A stretch of 61,221 nucleotides of DNA from Citrifermentans bremense R1 (GTDB lineage: Bacteria; Desulfobacterota; Desulfuromonadia; Geobacterales; Geobacteraceae), in NCBI RefSeq assembly GCF_000426865.1, contig NZ_AUGE01000026.1, forward strand, positions 1-61,221, written 5' to 3'. The number at the start of each line of letters is the position of its first letter. Position 1 is the first letter of the stretch. A model generated the notes under the pieces. It was not told the DNA's origin. It saw only the letters and a program-made list of their open reading frames with translations, and searched no databases. This document shows positions 26,199 through 34,170 of this stretch, piece after piece. The position numbers and the translations under genes are program-made.

Positions 26199-28124
26199 CT
26201 AAAACGGCAACTCTTCCCCGGCTTCGGGTGCGTTACCTATGTTACTCCGCCACTGAGTGCTAGGCGTGGGGTGTGCCCGAACCGCAAAAGGGTTGATGCT
26301 CGGATCATACGTCCATTCGACTGAGAGTGGTGCTGATTCAAAGGGGTCTGGAGCATTCTCGATGCCCTCTGTATGTTCCCCATCATCGAAAAGTGATGGA
26401 AGTACATGGTAGCATTTCGTCGGGTTGATGCCGGGAAAACGCCGCGTAATGTACGGATTGCCGCTTGCACTGACTTCCAGATACCCCTGTTCAGCGAGGT
26501 AACGTGACATGGTCTTGGCGTTGCATCCGGTGCAGATCTCTTTTGTCCATGCCCCCGGCAAAACAAAATATTCGAAAGCGCCGCTTTCTTTGTCCAAGCT
26601 TCTGAATCCTGCACGGTTGTTGATTGGTCGTGCATCGGGCAACCAGTCAAGATCCACGAAACGGCTTTCCCCGTGCTGCTCAAGAAAATGTCGTACTTTG
26701 GCCCTCATTTTCTCGTGTTCGCTCTGGTCGGTTCCGTCTCGGCCACTGAGCCAGGCTTGCAGACAGGTTGTCACACTCCTGGCTGCTTCGCCTTGCTTCC
26801 ACCCGGTTATACCGAGCTTGGTGGCCAATTCTCCCGCAGCAGCGACCAGGGAGAACCTCTCGGCAACGCGGTAAACCTGTCCCCCGGCACCTTCCAAGTG
26901 AAGGTCATCCATGAAGTCTTTCTGCTTGGCCTTGACCTGCGCTTCTAGGTTGCACGAGGACGTATCGCTAAGCTTCTCAAGCCATGCGGCCAGCGGTGTG
27001 CCATGGTTAGCCGCCGCGTTCTGTTTCAGCGCATCGGCAAACCTGCTTGGTAGCTCCATACCGTGAATATCCTCGAAAATCCCCATACCCTTACCGGCAT
27101 CGGCCGGGACATCCGCGAGCCGGGTCTCTTGGCCAGCCATGGACTCCTTGCCGGCAGAGGCCATGTGCGTCGATAGCGAAATCTCACCGGCTGACAGGAA
27201 TAGAAGCCGCCAGGCGGCTTTTTCCTTAATGCCACAAGATTTCGTCGCACGCGCCTTTCCGCTGCCGTTGGCGAGCATGTACACGACCTCCCCGGCGATC
27301 CGTGGATCAACTTGGGCTAATTCGTCGAGCACTAGGAACCCGTCGTTGTGCAGTGCGGCGACGGCTTCCAGTCCGTTCGCGGTTCCGCGCCACCGTTGCA
27401 GGTATTTGGGGCTGCCGCAAACGCTACCTGCAACGTACAGTGCCGTCGTTTTACCGGAGCTGCTGCCACCGCACAGATTGAATCCGCCAGATTCTGCCCC
27501 GACAGAATGGAGCAGGGGGCCAGCAAAAGCGGCACTAGCTGCGAAAACTAGCCGGGAGTTGCCTACGCACAGCCTACCAACATTTTCCTGCCAGCCAGTG
27601 AGGCTCCCTTTCTCTTGAAATGCGTGGCTACTGCCGTGACTTGACTGATAGATGACCAGCTCGTCGGATTTCCCAAATGACTTCTCCGGCAGCACGTAAA
27701 GTCCGGTGTCATGCCATCCAATTCGGTCGGTGCACCTTGCCATAGAACAGGCGGCAGGGCGAAACTCCTGGATGTAGCTGGACAGAAGCCTCCTGTGCTG
27801 TGGGTTCGTCGTTATCGTAAGGCCACCAGAGAGAAGCTGACGGATGCACTCATCGCCGCCGCTGCTCAGGATAGCCATCGGGATAGATAGCCGATGCAGA
27901 TGGCCATCAGGGTCGGAGAAGGCAAGCAGCCTTCCCCAATTTTCTTGATCAGTGTCTCGTGTGTAAGCGACTATTTCCAGCGGGGAACTCAGCCAGACTG
28001 GTTCCGGCGACTCTCCGTTTTTCTTTGCCGGGGGCACGAAGAAAACGCCCTTTACTGCCGAGAAAATGTATTGCCCCTGGGTTACTGAATCAGGTGCTGG
28101 TTTAATCTCAAGAATCTCTGCCAC
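26199..28124 (-). CDS. DUF927 helicase/primase-like protein
   Basis: The protein has 641 aa and starts with GTG at 28124 (GGAGG upstream, one base after the stop of the preceding gene). It matches the DUF927 pattern: Walker A 'GGSSSGKTT' at 219-227, Walker B 'FLVLDE' at 263-268, then 'LANGSGKARA' and 'WRLLFLSAGE'. DUF927 proteins are P-loop ATPases found with primases on phage satellites and integrative elements and probably act in element replication. The adjacent GTAAC-repeat region would suit an origin. Confidence 0.85.
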   Translation of the reverse strand: MAEILEIKPAPDSVTQGQYIFSAVKGVFFVPPAKKNGESPEPVWLSSPLEIVAYTRDTDQENWGRLLAFSDPDGHLHRLSIPMAILSSGGDECIRQLLSGGLTITTNPQHRRLLSSYIQEFRPAACSMARCTDRIGWHDTGLYVLPEKSFGKSDELVIYQSSHGSSHAFQEKGSLTGWQENVGRLCVGNSRLVFAASAAFAGPLLHSVGAESGGFNLCGGSSSGKTTALYVAGSVCGSPKYLQRWRGTANGLEAVAALHNDGFLVLDELAQVDPRIAGEVVYMLANGSGKARATKSCGIKEKAAWRLLFLSAGEISLSTHMASAGKESMAGQETRLADVPADAGKGMGIFEDIHGMELPSRFADALKQNAAANHGTPLAAWLEKLSDTSSCNLEAQVKAKQKDFMDDLHLEGAGGQVYRVAERFSLVAAAGELATKLGITGWKQGEAARSVTTCLQAWLSGRDGTDQSEHEKMRAKVRHFLEQHGESRFVDLDWLPDARPINNRAGFRSLDKESGAFEYFVLPGAWTKEICTGCNAKTMSRYLAEQGYLEVSASGNPYITRRFPGINPTKCYHVLPSLFDDGEHTEGIENAPDPFESAPLSVEWTYDPSINPFAVRAHPTPSTQWRSNIGNAPEAGEELPF

Positions 28125-28125
28125 G

Positions 28126-28305
28126 TTACTTTCCTCCCGAAAATTGTGAATTAAGCCAGTCGGTTATGTCTTCGGGACGATACCGAATTGACCTGCCGAT
28201 ACGGACATAGGCAGGACCTGTGCCAACGGCTCTCCCATTGCGTAACCAACTGACGCTCATTTCCAGTAAGAATGCTGTTTCACGCTCATCCAAAAGTTTT
28301 TTCAT
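28126..28305 (-). CDS. AlpA-family excisionase/regulator
   Basis: The protein has 59 aa from the ATG at 28305 with GGGAGA upstream. It reads 'MKKLLDERETAFLLEMSVSW', 'GRAVGTGPAYVRIGRSIRYR' and 'PEDITDWLNSQ', the standard AlpA/helix_turn_helix_17 layout. It lies one base ahead of the DUF927 gene, so the two are co-transcribed. It probably binds element DNA for excision or replication control. Confidence 0.85.
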   Translation of the reverse strand: MKKLLDERETAFLLEMSVSWLRNGRAVGTGPAYVRIGRSIRYRPEDITDWLNSQFSGGK

Positions 28306-28634
28306 TTTGTTTTCTCCCGTACTTCGAAGTACACCAGGTAACCTGGTGTCACTTGGGGAGATATTTTGTCCTGCAAGAAAACAGTAAAACCAGCGCGGTA
28401 CTGGCCGCCCGTTGGGGGCAAACTGTGCTGCTGCCGGAAAAATGGCACGCCACTTTCTGCTGCCCTGGCCGATAGCGCCGCCGTCAGCACTATCCGCGCC
28501 ATTTTCTTGCCGTGCGCGCCATTCTATCGTTACTGGCATGTAGTTCCGCTCTCGCTCTGTCAGCATTCGCTGACAAAGCGAGAGCGGGCATGGTTACTGC
28601 TAATACAGAGTGTGAGCGCAACGGAGGAGACGCA

Positions 28635-28886
28635 ATGACAACTGAGCTACTTTATGAACTGGCTGAGGTTCGTGGCCGCCGACAAACAACCAAGCGCCAA
28701 CGGCGGTACAAGAGCCGACTTGACCAGTTTCGGGCCGAGCTTGTGGCGCTCAGAAGCGCAGGCGCCACCATTGGCGACCTGGTGGCGTGGCTGCGCATTC
28801 ACCGCTGCCGGGTCGCAGGCAGCACCGTCTGGCGTTATCTCCGCAAATTGTCCGAAATGAGGAGGGGTGATGCCAAGCTTTCGTAA
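28635..28886 (+). CDS. Small helical accessory protein of element A
   Basis: The protein has 83 aa from ATG 28635 behind GGAGGA. It is Arg-rich and helical ('RGRRQTTKRQRRYKSRLDQF', 'GDLVAWLRIHRCRVAGSTVW'), with a possible helix-turn-helix at the C-terminus. The next recombinase gene starts inside its 3' end, so the two are translationally coupled. Its role is unknown; DNA binding in support of the recombinase is a guess. Confidence 0.65.
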   Translation: MTTELLYELAEVRGRRQTTKRQRRYKSRLDQFRAELVALRSAGATIGDLVAWLRIHRCRVAGSTVWRYLRKLSEMRRGDAKLS

Positions 28887-29757
28887 CCCAAAAGCTCAAG
28901 CGGAGCATGCCATTCGGCAGAAACTGGCAATCGGATCGTCACGCCACGATAACCGTGAAGACGGCATGGTGCATAGCCTCGGTACTGCCAGGACTTACGC
29001 TGAAACGCTCGGCACCTTTGCAAGCTGGCTCAGGAATGAGCAACTTGGCGATCTGCGCACAGTTGGCCAGGAAGTAGCGCAGCGTTACCTCGCGCACAGG
29101 TCTGAAGAGGTTGGCCAGCAACAGCTTGATAAAGACCGGCAAGCCATCCAGGTTCACTTAGGACAGCAACTCCCGCGCGTAAAGAGCGAGGTCGAGACAC
29201 TGAAGTCGGCAACTCGCTACACAAACGAGCAGATACAGATGATTCGTGAGCATCAGTCTCCGCGTCATGCGTTGGCAACGGAACTTGTCCAGCGCTGCGG
29301 CCTACGAAGCCACGAGCTATTGACCCTGCGGCCAGCTATTGCGCAACCTCGCAGCACCCACCGCGAGTGGCGTAGTGATATTCATGCCGGGCAGGATGGC
29401 CCCGTGTACACGGTTGTTGGGAAGGGGGGGCTTTGTCGTGAGGTGGTAATCCCAGATTTGGACTTAGCAGCGCGTCTTGAGGCCGTGCGATTGCCTGCGG
29501 CGGTCAAAGTCAGAGACAGGGGGATTCGATACGAAAGCTACTATGCAATAGGAGGGCAAGCGTGGTCTGCCTCGTTTTCAGCCGCGAGCCGTCGTGCTCT
29601 CGGATGGTCGGATGGTGGCCACCATGTCAGAGGCTGCTGGGCGAGGGATCGAGTGGCTGCCCTGCAAGAGATGGGATATAGCATTGCCGACGCAAAGGAG
29701 ATATGCAGCCAAAATCTCGGTCATTTCAGGCCCGATGTTCTTGAATACTACTTGTAA
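28870..29757 (+). CDS. Second tyrosine-recombinase-like protein (integrase-domain)
   Basis: The protein has 295 aa from ATG 28870 (an in-frame GTG lies directly before it); GGAGG overlaps the previous gene. The N-terminal SAM-like domain (~38-115) is followed by a catalytic domain with Arg in 'RCGLRSHELLTL', Lys in 'VVGKGGLCREVVIP', an H-x-x-R-like 'GGHHVRGCWARDRV', a His in 'NLGHFRPD' and the terminal 'VLEYYL' supplying Tyr. The layout fits the Integrase_1-type proteins of mobile elements. It is far from the att sites and may act on a different substrate from int. Confidence 0.75.
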   Translation: MPSFRNPKAQAEHAIRQKLAIGSSRHDNREDGMVHSLGTARTYAETLGTFASWLRNEQLGDLRTVGQEVAQRYLAHRSEEVGQQQLDKDRQAIQVHLGQQLPRVKSEVETLKSATRYTNEQIQMIREHQSPRHALATELVQRCGLRSHELLTLRPAIAQPRSTHREWRSDIHAGQDGPVYTVVGKGGLCREVVIPDLDLAARLEAVRLPAAVKVRDRGIRYESYYAIGGQAWSASFSAASRRALGWSDGGHHVRGCWARDRVAALQEMGYSIADAKEICSQNLGHFRPDVLEYYL

Positions 29758-29854
29758 AGGAGATAAACGTTTTTCTTGCGTAAGGTCGTATTGTCATAAC
29801 ATGGAAGGAAACTTTGTTCAGGATCTGTCGTGGGCGACGATCTTGGAGGCGTGA

Positions 29855-30100
29855 ACAGTGCCAGCCTCGCGGGAGCGAATGGGTGCGAATCGGGGAGGCA
29901 GACCAAACCCCGCCGTCAAGGGACGGAATGGATCTAACGAGGCTTAACCGGCCGCAACAGCGGCATAGTACATAGGTTCCACGTCCCTGAAGCTGCCAGG
30001 GACGCCCACAGCATCATGCCGCCGCCCTGGACGCGGGGCTGCAAGCAGCAGCGGCAGGATGTCGGGAAAAACGGAGGCGCAGGGTAACCCCCTGCGTTTT
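29855..30100 (+). ncRNA. Hairpin-rich candidate structured RNA (or oriT-like DNA)
   Basis: Five compact inverted repeats in order: CGGGG/CCCCG (29891-29912), CCGTC-aagg-GACGG (29913-29926), GCCGC-aaca-GCGGC (29951-29964), GTCCCTG/CAGGGAC (29983-30003), and TGCCGC/GCGGCA (30018-30056) enclosing GCTG-caag-CAGC. The run ends in CGCAGGG-taacc-CCCTGCG-TTTT (30078-30100), a good terminator. No ribosome site or coding pattern is present. The order hairpins-then-terminator favours an RNA on the plus strand; a single-strand DNA function such as oriT cannot be excluded. Confidence 0.55.
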
Positions 30101-30264
30101 CTGTTTGTACGGAGCCCTTTGGCGCTACTCGGTGCCTGAATTAGCTTGTCAGGGCCCCTTGGCTTACGTTAAATTGCAGAGACCAGCATGGGATGTGCTT
30201 AATAGCCTGCTTGCGCCCCAGCAGGATACAGGCCAGGCAGGGATTCTGTTGACTAAGGTGAATT

Positions 30265-30564
30265 ATGCAGAAGCATCAAAGAGAGATTGTTTCCAGGCTT
30301 GAGGCGAACTCATTGGGAGAGGCGCGGAGTAAAATCTTTTCAGGTGAGTATGGTGATATTGGCAGCCCAAATTATCTGACCGCCATTGCGTGGCTGAACA
30401 GTAAGGAGTCACAAGCAAGGGAAAAGCAGGATGCGGAGGTCATGGATATCTCAAGGAAAGCCCTGCAGGCCTCTAGCAACGCTAACAGAATAGCACTGGC
30501 GGCGATAGTCATAAGTTTATTGACAGCAATAGCTATTGCTGGCCTCCAGGTTTACTTCAAATAA
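30265..30564 (+). CDS. Small membrane-anchored hypothetical protein
   Basis: The protein has 99 aa with AAGGTG before the ATG. An amphipathic N-terminal two-thirds ('YLTAIAWLNSKESQAREKQD') ends in a single C-terminal membrane helix (~76-96, 'LAAIVISLLTAIAIAGLQVY'), so it is a tail-anchored inner-membrane protein. It is cargo of element A with unknown function. Confidence 0.65.
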   Translation: MQKHQREIVSRLEANSLGEARSKIFSGEYGDIGSPNYLTAIAWLNSKESQAREKQDAEVMDISRKALQASSNANRIALAAIVISLLTAIAIAGLQVYFK

Positions 30565-30668
30565 AGTCCACCAACTACGGCAGACAGTCTGCGCGAAAAC
30601 CCTGCACCATGCCACACTCGGCTCATTTCAAAACAAGTGCCCCCGGAGGGGCATATTGAGGAGCGATA

Positions 30669-31037
30669 ATGGGATTCCTTCAAAACCATGCGATCAAAAA
30701 GTCATGCAAAGGGTTGGCAAGAGAGCTGTTAAATCATGTAACCAGCTATAGCTCTCAATTGCCTGAGAGTAAAAAAACCAATTTCGACCAAATAATCTTA
30801 CTTGGCCTTGAAAACTTTGTTGATGATTTTCGCGCATTTCCCGGTGTTAATATGGATCTGAAAGCGATCAAGTATTCCAATTGGCGTGACTTGTATCACT
30901 CCATATTGCTCCTGGGAGTACATGCTGACCTGTCATATGATTCATCTATCGGTACAGATGAACATAACAAGTTGATTATTGAAATTGGACAACAAGTCTT
31001 TGATGCATGGGTGGATTCACTACGTAGGTACGTGTAA
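30669..31037 (+). CDS. Hypothetical cargo protein of element A
   Basis: The protein has 122 aa with a GGAG just upstream of the ATG. The sequence is soluble and mainly helical ('GLENFVDDFRAFPGVNMDLK', 'HADLSYDSSIGTDEHNKLII'), with no family I recognise. The DNA is visibly AT-richer than the backbone, suggesting recent acquisition. Position near the att end is typical of variable cargo. Confidence 0.6.
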   Translation: MGFLQNHAIKKSCKGLARELLNHVTSYSSQLPESKKTNFDQIILLGLENFVDDFRAFPGVNMDLKAIKYSNWRDLYHSILLLGVHADLSYDSSIGTDEHNKLIIEIGQQVFDAWVDSLRRYV

Positions 31038-31259
31038 TATGGATCGGAAAGGCATGGCTTGCTGACCTTTAGAAGCTGGGACAGCGAGCCACAGCCAAAG
31101 GAAAGCAGCTTACGGCAAAGACACAGCCGATGTGCTCCCCGTGCTTAGTGAAAGGCTTCCCCTGAAACTTCCCCTAGAGGGCTGGAAATCTTGCGAAACA
31201 TGTGATACATTAACCTTGAAATTATTGCGTTTTTTGTCGCAATCCCTAAAATCGTCGTC
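31038..31259. other. Right end of element A
   Basis: No gene. It contains TTCCCCTGAAACTTCCCCT (31157-31175) and ACATGTGATACAT (31198-31210), matching the modules just inside the left end, i.e. probable integrase arm sites. Confidence 0.6.
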
Positions 31260-31307
31260 CTCATAACCCGAAGGTCACAGGTTCAAATCCTGTCCCCGCA
31301 ACCAAAA
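31260..31307 (+). repeat. att repeat 2 (junction of elements A and B)
   Basis: Identical to the 48 bp in tRNA-fMet. No 5' half of the tRNA precedes it, so it is an att scar and not a second tRNA gene. Confidence 0.95.
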
Positions 31308-31315
31308 GAAAATCA

Positions 31316-31348
31316 GGGACTTGCAAAGTATTTGCAAGTCCCTTTTTT
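31316..31348 (+). terminator. Perfect 12-bp stem terminator after att 2
   Basis: GGGACTTGCAAA-gta-TTTGCAAGTCCC-TTTTTT. It is the element-borne replacement for the tRNA terminator. Confidence 0.9.
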
Positions 31349-31427
31349 CATGTCTGTACCCTTTTTTGTACCCCGTCCCGGGGCAAGGGGTTGCTGGCCT
31401 GTACAAATGGACTTGCGGAGGATCTTT

Positions 31428-31583
31428 ATGGCAAGGCTGAAGAAGCGGGGCAGGGCCTACTACGCCCAGTATTACGAAAACGGCAAACAGAAAAGGGCGA
31501 ATCTGCATACGGAGTCCCTTCAGGTCGCGAAGGAGAAGCTGCGCCAGATCGAGTCGGCGCAATTTCGCGAAGAGGAGATGTGA
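31428..31583 (+). pseudogene. Truncated tyrosine integrase of element B
   Basis: An ATG with GGAGG upstream encodes 51 aa, 'MARLKKRGRAYYAQYYENGK' to 'EKLRQIESAQFREEEM', the arm-binding N-terminus of a tRNA-site integrase. It then stops, and the core-binding and catalytic domains are missing. Distance and orientation to the att copy match the intact integrase of element A. Deletion, possibly by the IS whose end lies 14 bp downstream, removed the rest. Confidence 0.8.
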
Positions 31584-31596
31584 ACCGGCGTGGAAC

Positions 31597-31706
31597 TTTG
31601 ACCCGGCATCGGCGTCCAAGGTTGACCCGTCTAATGGTCCCAGACGCTTAAAATTAGATAGTTAGAAGTTGAGGTGGGTCACTGTTGGGCGCCGATGGTG
31701 GGTCAA
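31597..31706. mobile_element. Collapsed IS remnant: two facing ~31-bp ends
   Basis: 31597-31628 (TTTGACCCGGCATCGGCGTC..) and 31676-31706 are inverted copies sharing TTGACCC, CATCGGCG and a terminal GACCC, with only ~47 bp between. Repeated TTGACCC motifs within each end recall IS21-like ends. No transposase remains. It may be a MITE-like deletion product. Confidence 0.65.
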
Positions 31707-31904
31707 TATTCAAATCTGATCTACACCACCATGGCCTGGCAGGGGTTCATCGCCCCCAATGTGAATTTTTCCGAACCGGACGAATTCTCCGCCCAGCTGA
31801 ACATCGTCGCCGAGACGATCCCCCGTGCGCCTGAGCACGTACTGTGCAACTCTGCCGGCTTCGGCGGTACCAACTCCTGCCTGGTGTTGAGGTTCGCCGA
31901 TTGA
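31703..31904 (+). pseudogene. C-terminal fragment of beta-ketoacyl-ACP synthase
   Basis: Reads 'YTTMAWQGFIAPNVNFSEPD' and 'HVLCNSAGFGGTNSCLVLR', the FabB/FabF-type C-terminus including the 'GFGGTN' loop. The N-terminal ~340 residues are absent; the fragment begins at the right IS end. Its stop overlaps the next start by 3 bases, a relic of operon coupling. Confidence 0.75.
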
Positions 31905-32080
31905 GGTACGACTTCGCCGTTATCGGTGCCGGCGTCTCCGGCATCACCTCCGCCCTCATCCTGGCAAAACACGGCCGCTCCGTGGCGCTTCTGGAAAAGG
32001 CGCCCCGCACGGCGCCCCTTCTGCGCGGTTTCTCGCGCCAGGGCGTGCAGTTCGACACCGGCTTCCACTACACCGGCGGA
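31901..32080 (+). pseudogene. N-terminal fragment of a phytoene-desaturase-like FAD protein
   Basis: A TTG start gives 'LRYDFAVIGAGVSGITSALI' with the GxGxxG FAD motif and 'GVQFDTGFHYTGG', typical of CrtI/retinol-saturase-like oxidoreductases. After about 60 codons the sequence jumps into an acyl-carrier-protein frame near 32079. The catalytic remainder is gone. Confidence 0.7.
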
Positions 32081-32203
32081 AATCGTGGAACTGATTAACA
32101 GCTCCCTCGCCGAGGAGTTCGAATACGACGTCGCGGCCATGACGCCGGAGACCACCCTCTTCGAGGAGATGGGGCTCGATAGCCTGGACGTTGTGGACCT
32201 GGT
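32079..32203 (+). pseudogene. Acyl carrier protein fragment
   Basis: Reads 'EIVELINSSLAEEFEYDVAA' and 'LFEEMGLDSLDVVDLV', with the phosphopantetheine Ser in GLDSLD. The first helix lacks its start and the C-terminal helix is missing after 'DLV', so both ends are deletion junctions. Confidence 0.75.
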
Positions 32204-32274
32204 GAGACGCCCAGTAGGTGACCGCCCGCGACACATCCCGGCGCGCCGGGGGCGGAGCCTGCTGGACGATCCGG

Positions 32275-32412
32275 ATGCTGCTCCTGAACCTGACCTTCTA
32301 CCCGCTGATGATCCTCTGGACCGCCGTCGGGATAGTCGCGTCCGCGATCTGCCTCATCCTCTGGAAGCTCACCACCGGCTGGGACCTCGGGCGGATCACG
32401 CGGCACCTGATG
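32275..32412 (+). pseudogene. N-terminal fragment of a lysophospholipid acyltransferase-like protein
   Basis: ATG 32275 gives a membrane segment, 'MLLLNLTFYPLMILWTAVGI' and 'SAICLILWKLTTGWDLGRIT', as at the start of PlsC-like acyltransferases, then leaves homology. It is the fourth remnant of the same decayed fatty-acid/polyene-type cluster. Confidence 0.55.
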
Positions 32413-32439
32413 TCTACCAAGCGTGTACCACGGGCACTG

Positions 32440-34170
32440 TTATTTCTTTCTGCCTCGGATGGATTTCTCTATCGCATTGTCGTGCTGGTGTTCAAGGCGA
32501 TAGGCAAGCTGCGCCCGGGTCAATCCGAGCATTCTCGCTGCAGCGGAAAGATTTCCTTTTGCCTTTTCCACGGCGGCATTTGCCAGGATATTGTTGGCCT
32601 GTTCCATGGTTATTTTGCCGCTCAGGATGGTGTCGCAGAAGTTTTCACCGCTCGCCACTTGGTGGGCGGATAGACCTCCTTCTTGGTCCAGCGCAAACTC
32701 GCTTTGGTCGTCGTTTCTGTAGGAAGGAAACATATTGTTTATGGTTATGTGGGTGCCGTTTGGCGCAAGCATCACGCCGCGTTCCACGACATTTTGTAGT
32801 TCACGAATGTTGCCGGGCCATTGATAGGCGAGCAGGGCCAGCTTTGCCTTGTCTGAGAATCCGCGCAGCTTCTTGCCATTGATGGCAGAGTATTTCTTGA
32901 GGAAGTGCTTGGCGAGGAGCAAAATATCCAACTTGCGCTCCCTGAGCGATGGAATGTGAATCTGCAACGCATTGAGTCGGTAATACAGGTCGGTCCGGAA
33001 TTTGCCTGCTTCAACCAGGTTGCGCAGATCAATATTGGTTGCGGCTACCAGTCTGACGTTAACCTTGTGCGTTTTTGTCCCACCAAGACGCTCGACCTCT
33101 CCCTCCTGCAACACCCTGAGGAGCTTTGCCTGTGCTGAAAGAGGCAGATCTCCCACCTCGTCGAGAAACAAGGTGCCGCCGTCGGCCCGCTCAAAGCGCC
33201 CGGGGCGGGATATATGGGCGCCGGTAAAGGCGCCTTTTTCCACTCCGAACAGTTCGGATTCGACCAGATCATGGGGTATGGCTGCACAGTTTATGGCAAT
33301 GAAGGATTCGGCGCTCCGTGCCCCCTTCTCATGGAGCATTCGGGCAAAGACCTCCTTGCCAACCCCTGTTTCGCCCAGGAGCAGCACGGTAATCTGGCTG
33401 TCCACCGCTTGCATCAATAATTCGTAAGCAGCAATAAAAGCAGGCGAATTGCCCAACACATCGGCAGGTAATTTTTTTTCACCCATTGCGGAACGTAGGT
33501 GGACCACCTGATTTTGCAGGCCGAGGATCTGATCGGTAATGGATTCCTGGTTCACCATGAGGGAGAAGTCACTGGCATCATCCCATTCTTCGATTGGTTT
33601 CCCTACAAGGTAACAGTGGTTCGAACCAGCAGCAAAGCATTTCACTTCCCGGCAAAGAACCGGCTTGCCCATAAAAGCCGAGCAATAGCCACTCGAATAG
33701 CCATGCAAAAACCAACACACCCCTTCGCTGGCCTCGCCATAATGACGCAGGTATGCCTGACTCTCCCAGGAGTTTTCCAAGAGCGCCTCCACGTAAAACC
33801 TGCCGGTTTTACGGTCGATTTCCAGTTTGGGAATGGTAGTTTTAGCGTTGCCCTCCAGGGTGAACAGGAGTGGCCCGGTCATGAAGTTTTCAAAGTCATT
33901 CCCTCCCCCCTTGCTGATATGGGTGAGCTCGTAATCGCTTATCCCCGTCGCATACCCGAAACGCATGATCATCCCCCGCGCACGGCCCACGCCGAGGGTT
34001 TCGATTAACTCACGGCGCAATTTCGCATGAGAAACCACATGCACAAGTAGCATACGCTGTTCGTGCAGCCAGATCTCACCGGATCCACTGGTAAAGCGCA
34101 ACTGCGAACGAAGACTGCTGACTGCATCATCACTGGCAGAGGTTTGCTTTGCGATCTTATGCTTTTTCAC
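32440..34170 (-). CDS. XylR/DmpR-family sigma-54 activator, probable toluene regulator
   Basis: The protein has 576 aa and a GTG start (34170) with AGGAAAGG upstream. Domains in order: XylR_N aromatic-sensing domain (~23-130); V4R domain (~140-205, with Cys residues in 'KPVLCREVKCFAAGSNHCYL' typical of the metal-binding part); AAA+ sigma-54 interaction domain with Walker A 'GETGVGKE', the sigma-54 contact 'GAFTGA' and Walker B 'GGTLFLDE'; C-terminal Fis-type HTH ('NLSAAARMLGLTRAQLAYRL'). It is divergent from bssD, and both catabolic operons have -24/-12 promoters. By family knowledge it should bind toluene or a related aromatic directly, instead of using the TdiSR two-component pair of betaproteobacteria. 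Confidence 0.92.
   Translation of the reverse strand: MKKHKIAKQTSASDDAVSSLRSQLRFTSGSGEIWLHEQRMLLVHVVSHAKLRRELIETLGVGRARGMIMRFGYATGISDYELTHISKGGGNDFENFMTGPLLFTLEGNAKTTIPKLEIDRKTGRFYVEALLENSWESQAYLRHYGEASEGVCWFLHGYSSGYCSAFMGKPVLCREVKCFAAGSNHCYLVGKPIEEWDDASDFSLMVNQESITDQILGLQNQVVHLRSAMGEKKLPADVLGNSPAFIAAYELLMQAVDSQITVLLLGETGVGKEVFARMLHEKGARSAESFIAINCAAIPHDLVESELFGVEKGAFTGAHISRPGRFERADGGTLFLDEVGDLPLSAQAKLLRVLQEGEVERLGGTKTHKVNVRLVAATNIDLRNLVEAGKFRTDLYYRLNALQIHIPSLRERKLDILLLAKHFLKKYSAINGKKLRGFSDKAKLALLAYQWPGNIRELQNVVERGVMLAPNGTHITINNMFPSYRNDDQSEFALDQEGGLSAHQVASGENFCDTILSGKITMEQANNILANAAVEKAKGNLSAAARMLGLTRAQLAYRLEHQHDNAIEKSIRGRKK

Noticed and set aside
31260..31304. A second tRNA-Met gene
   Set aside because: Only the anticodon loop through CCA is present; acceptor 5' strand and D-arm are missing. 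It is an att scar. The same holds for 57493-57537.
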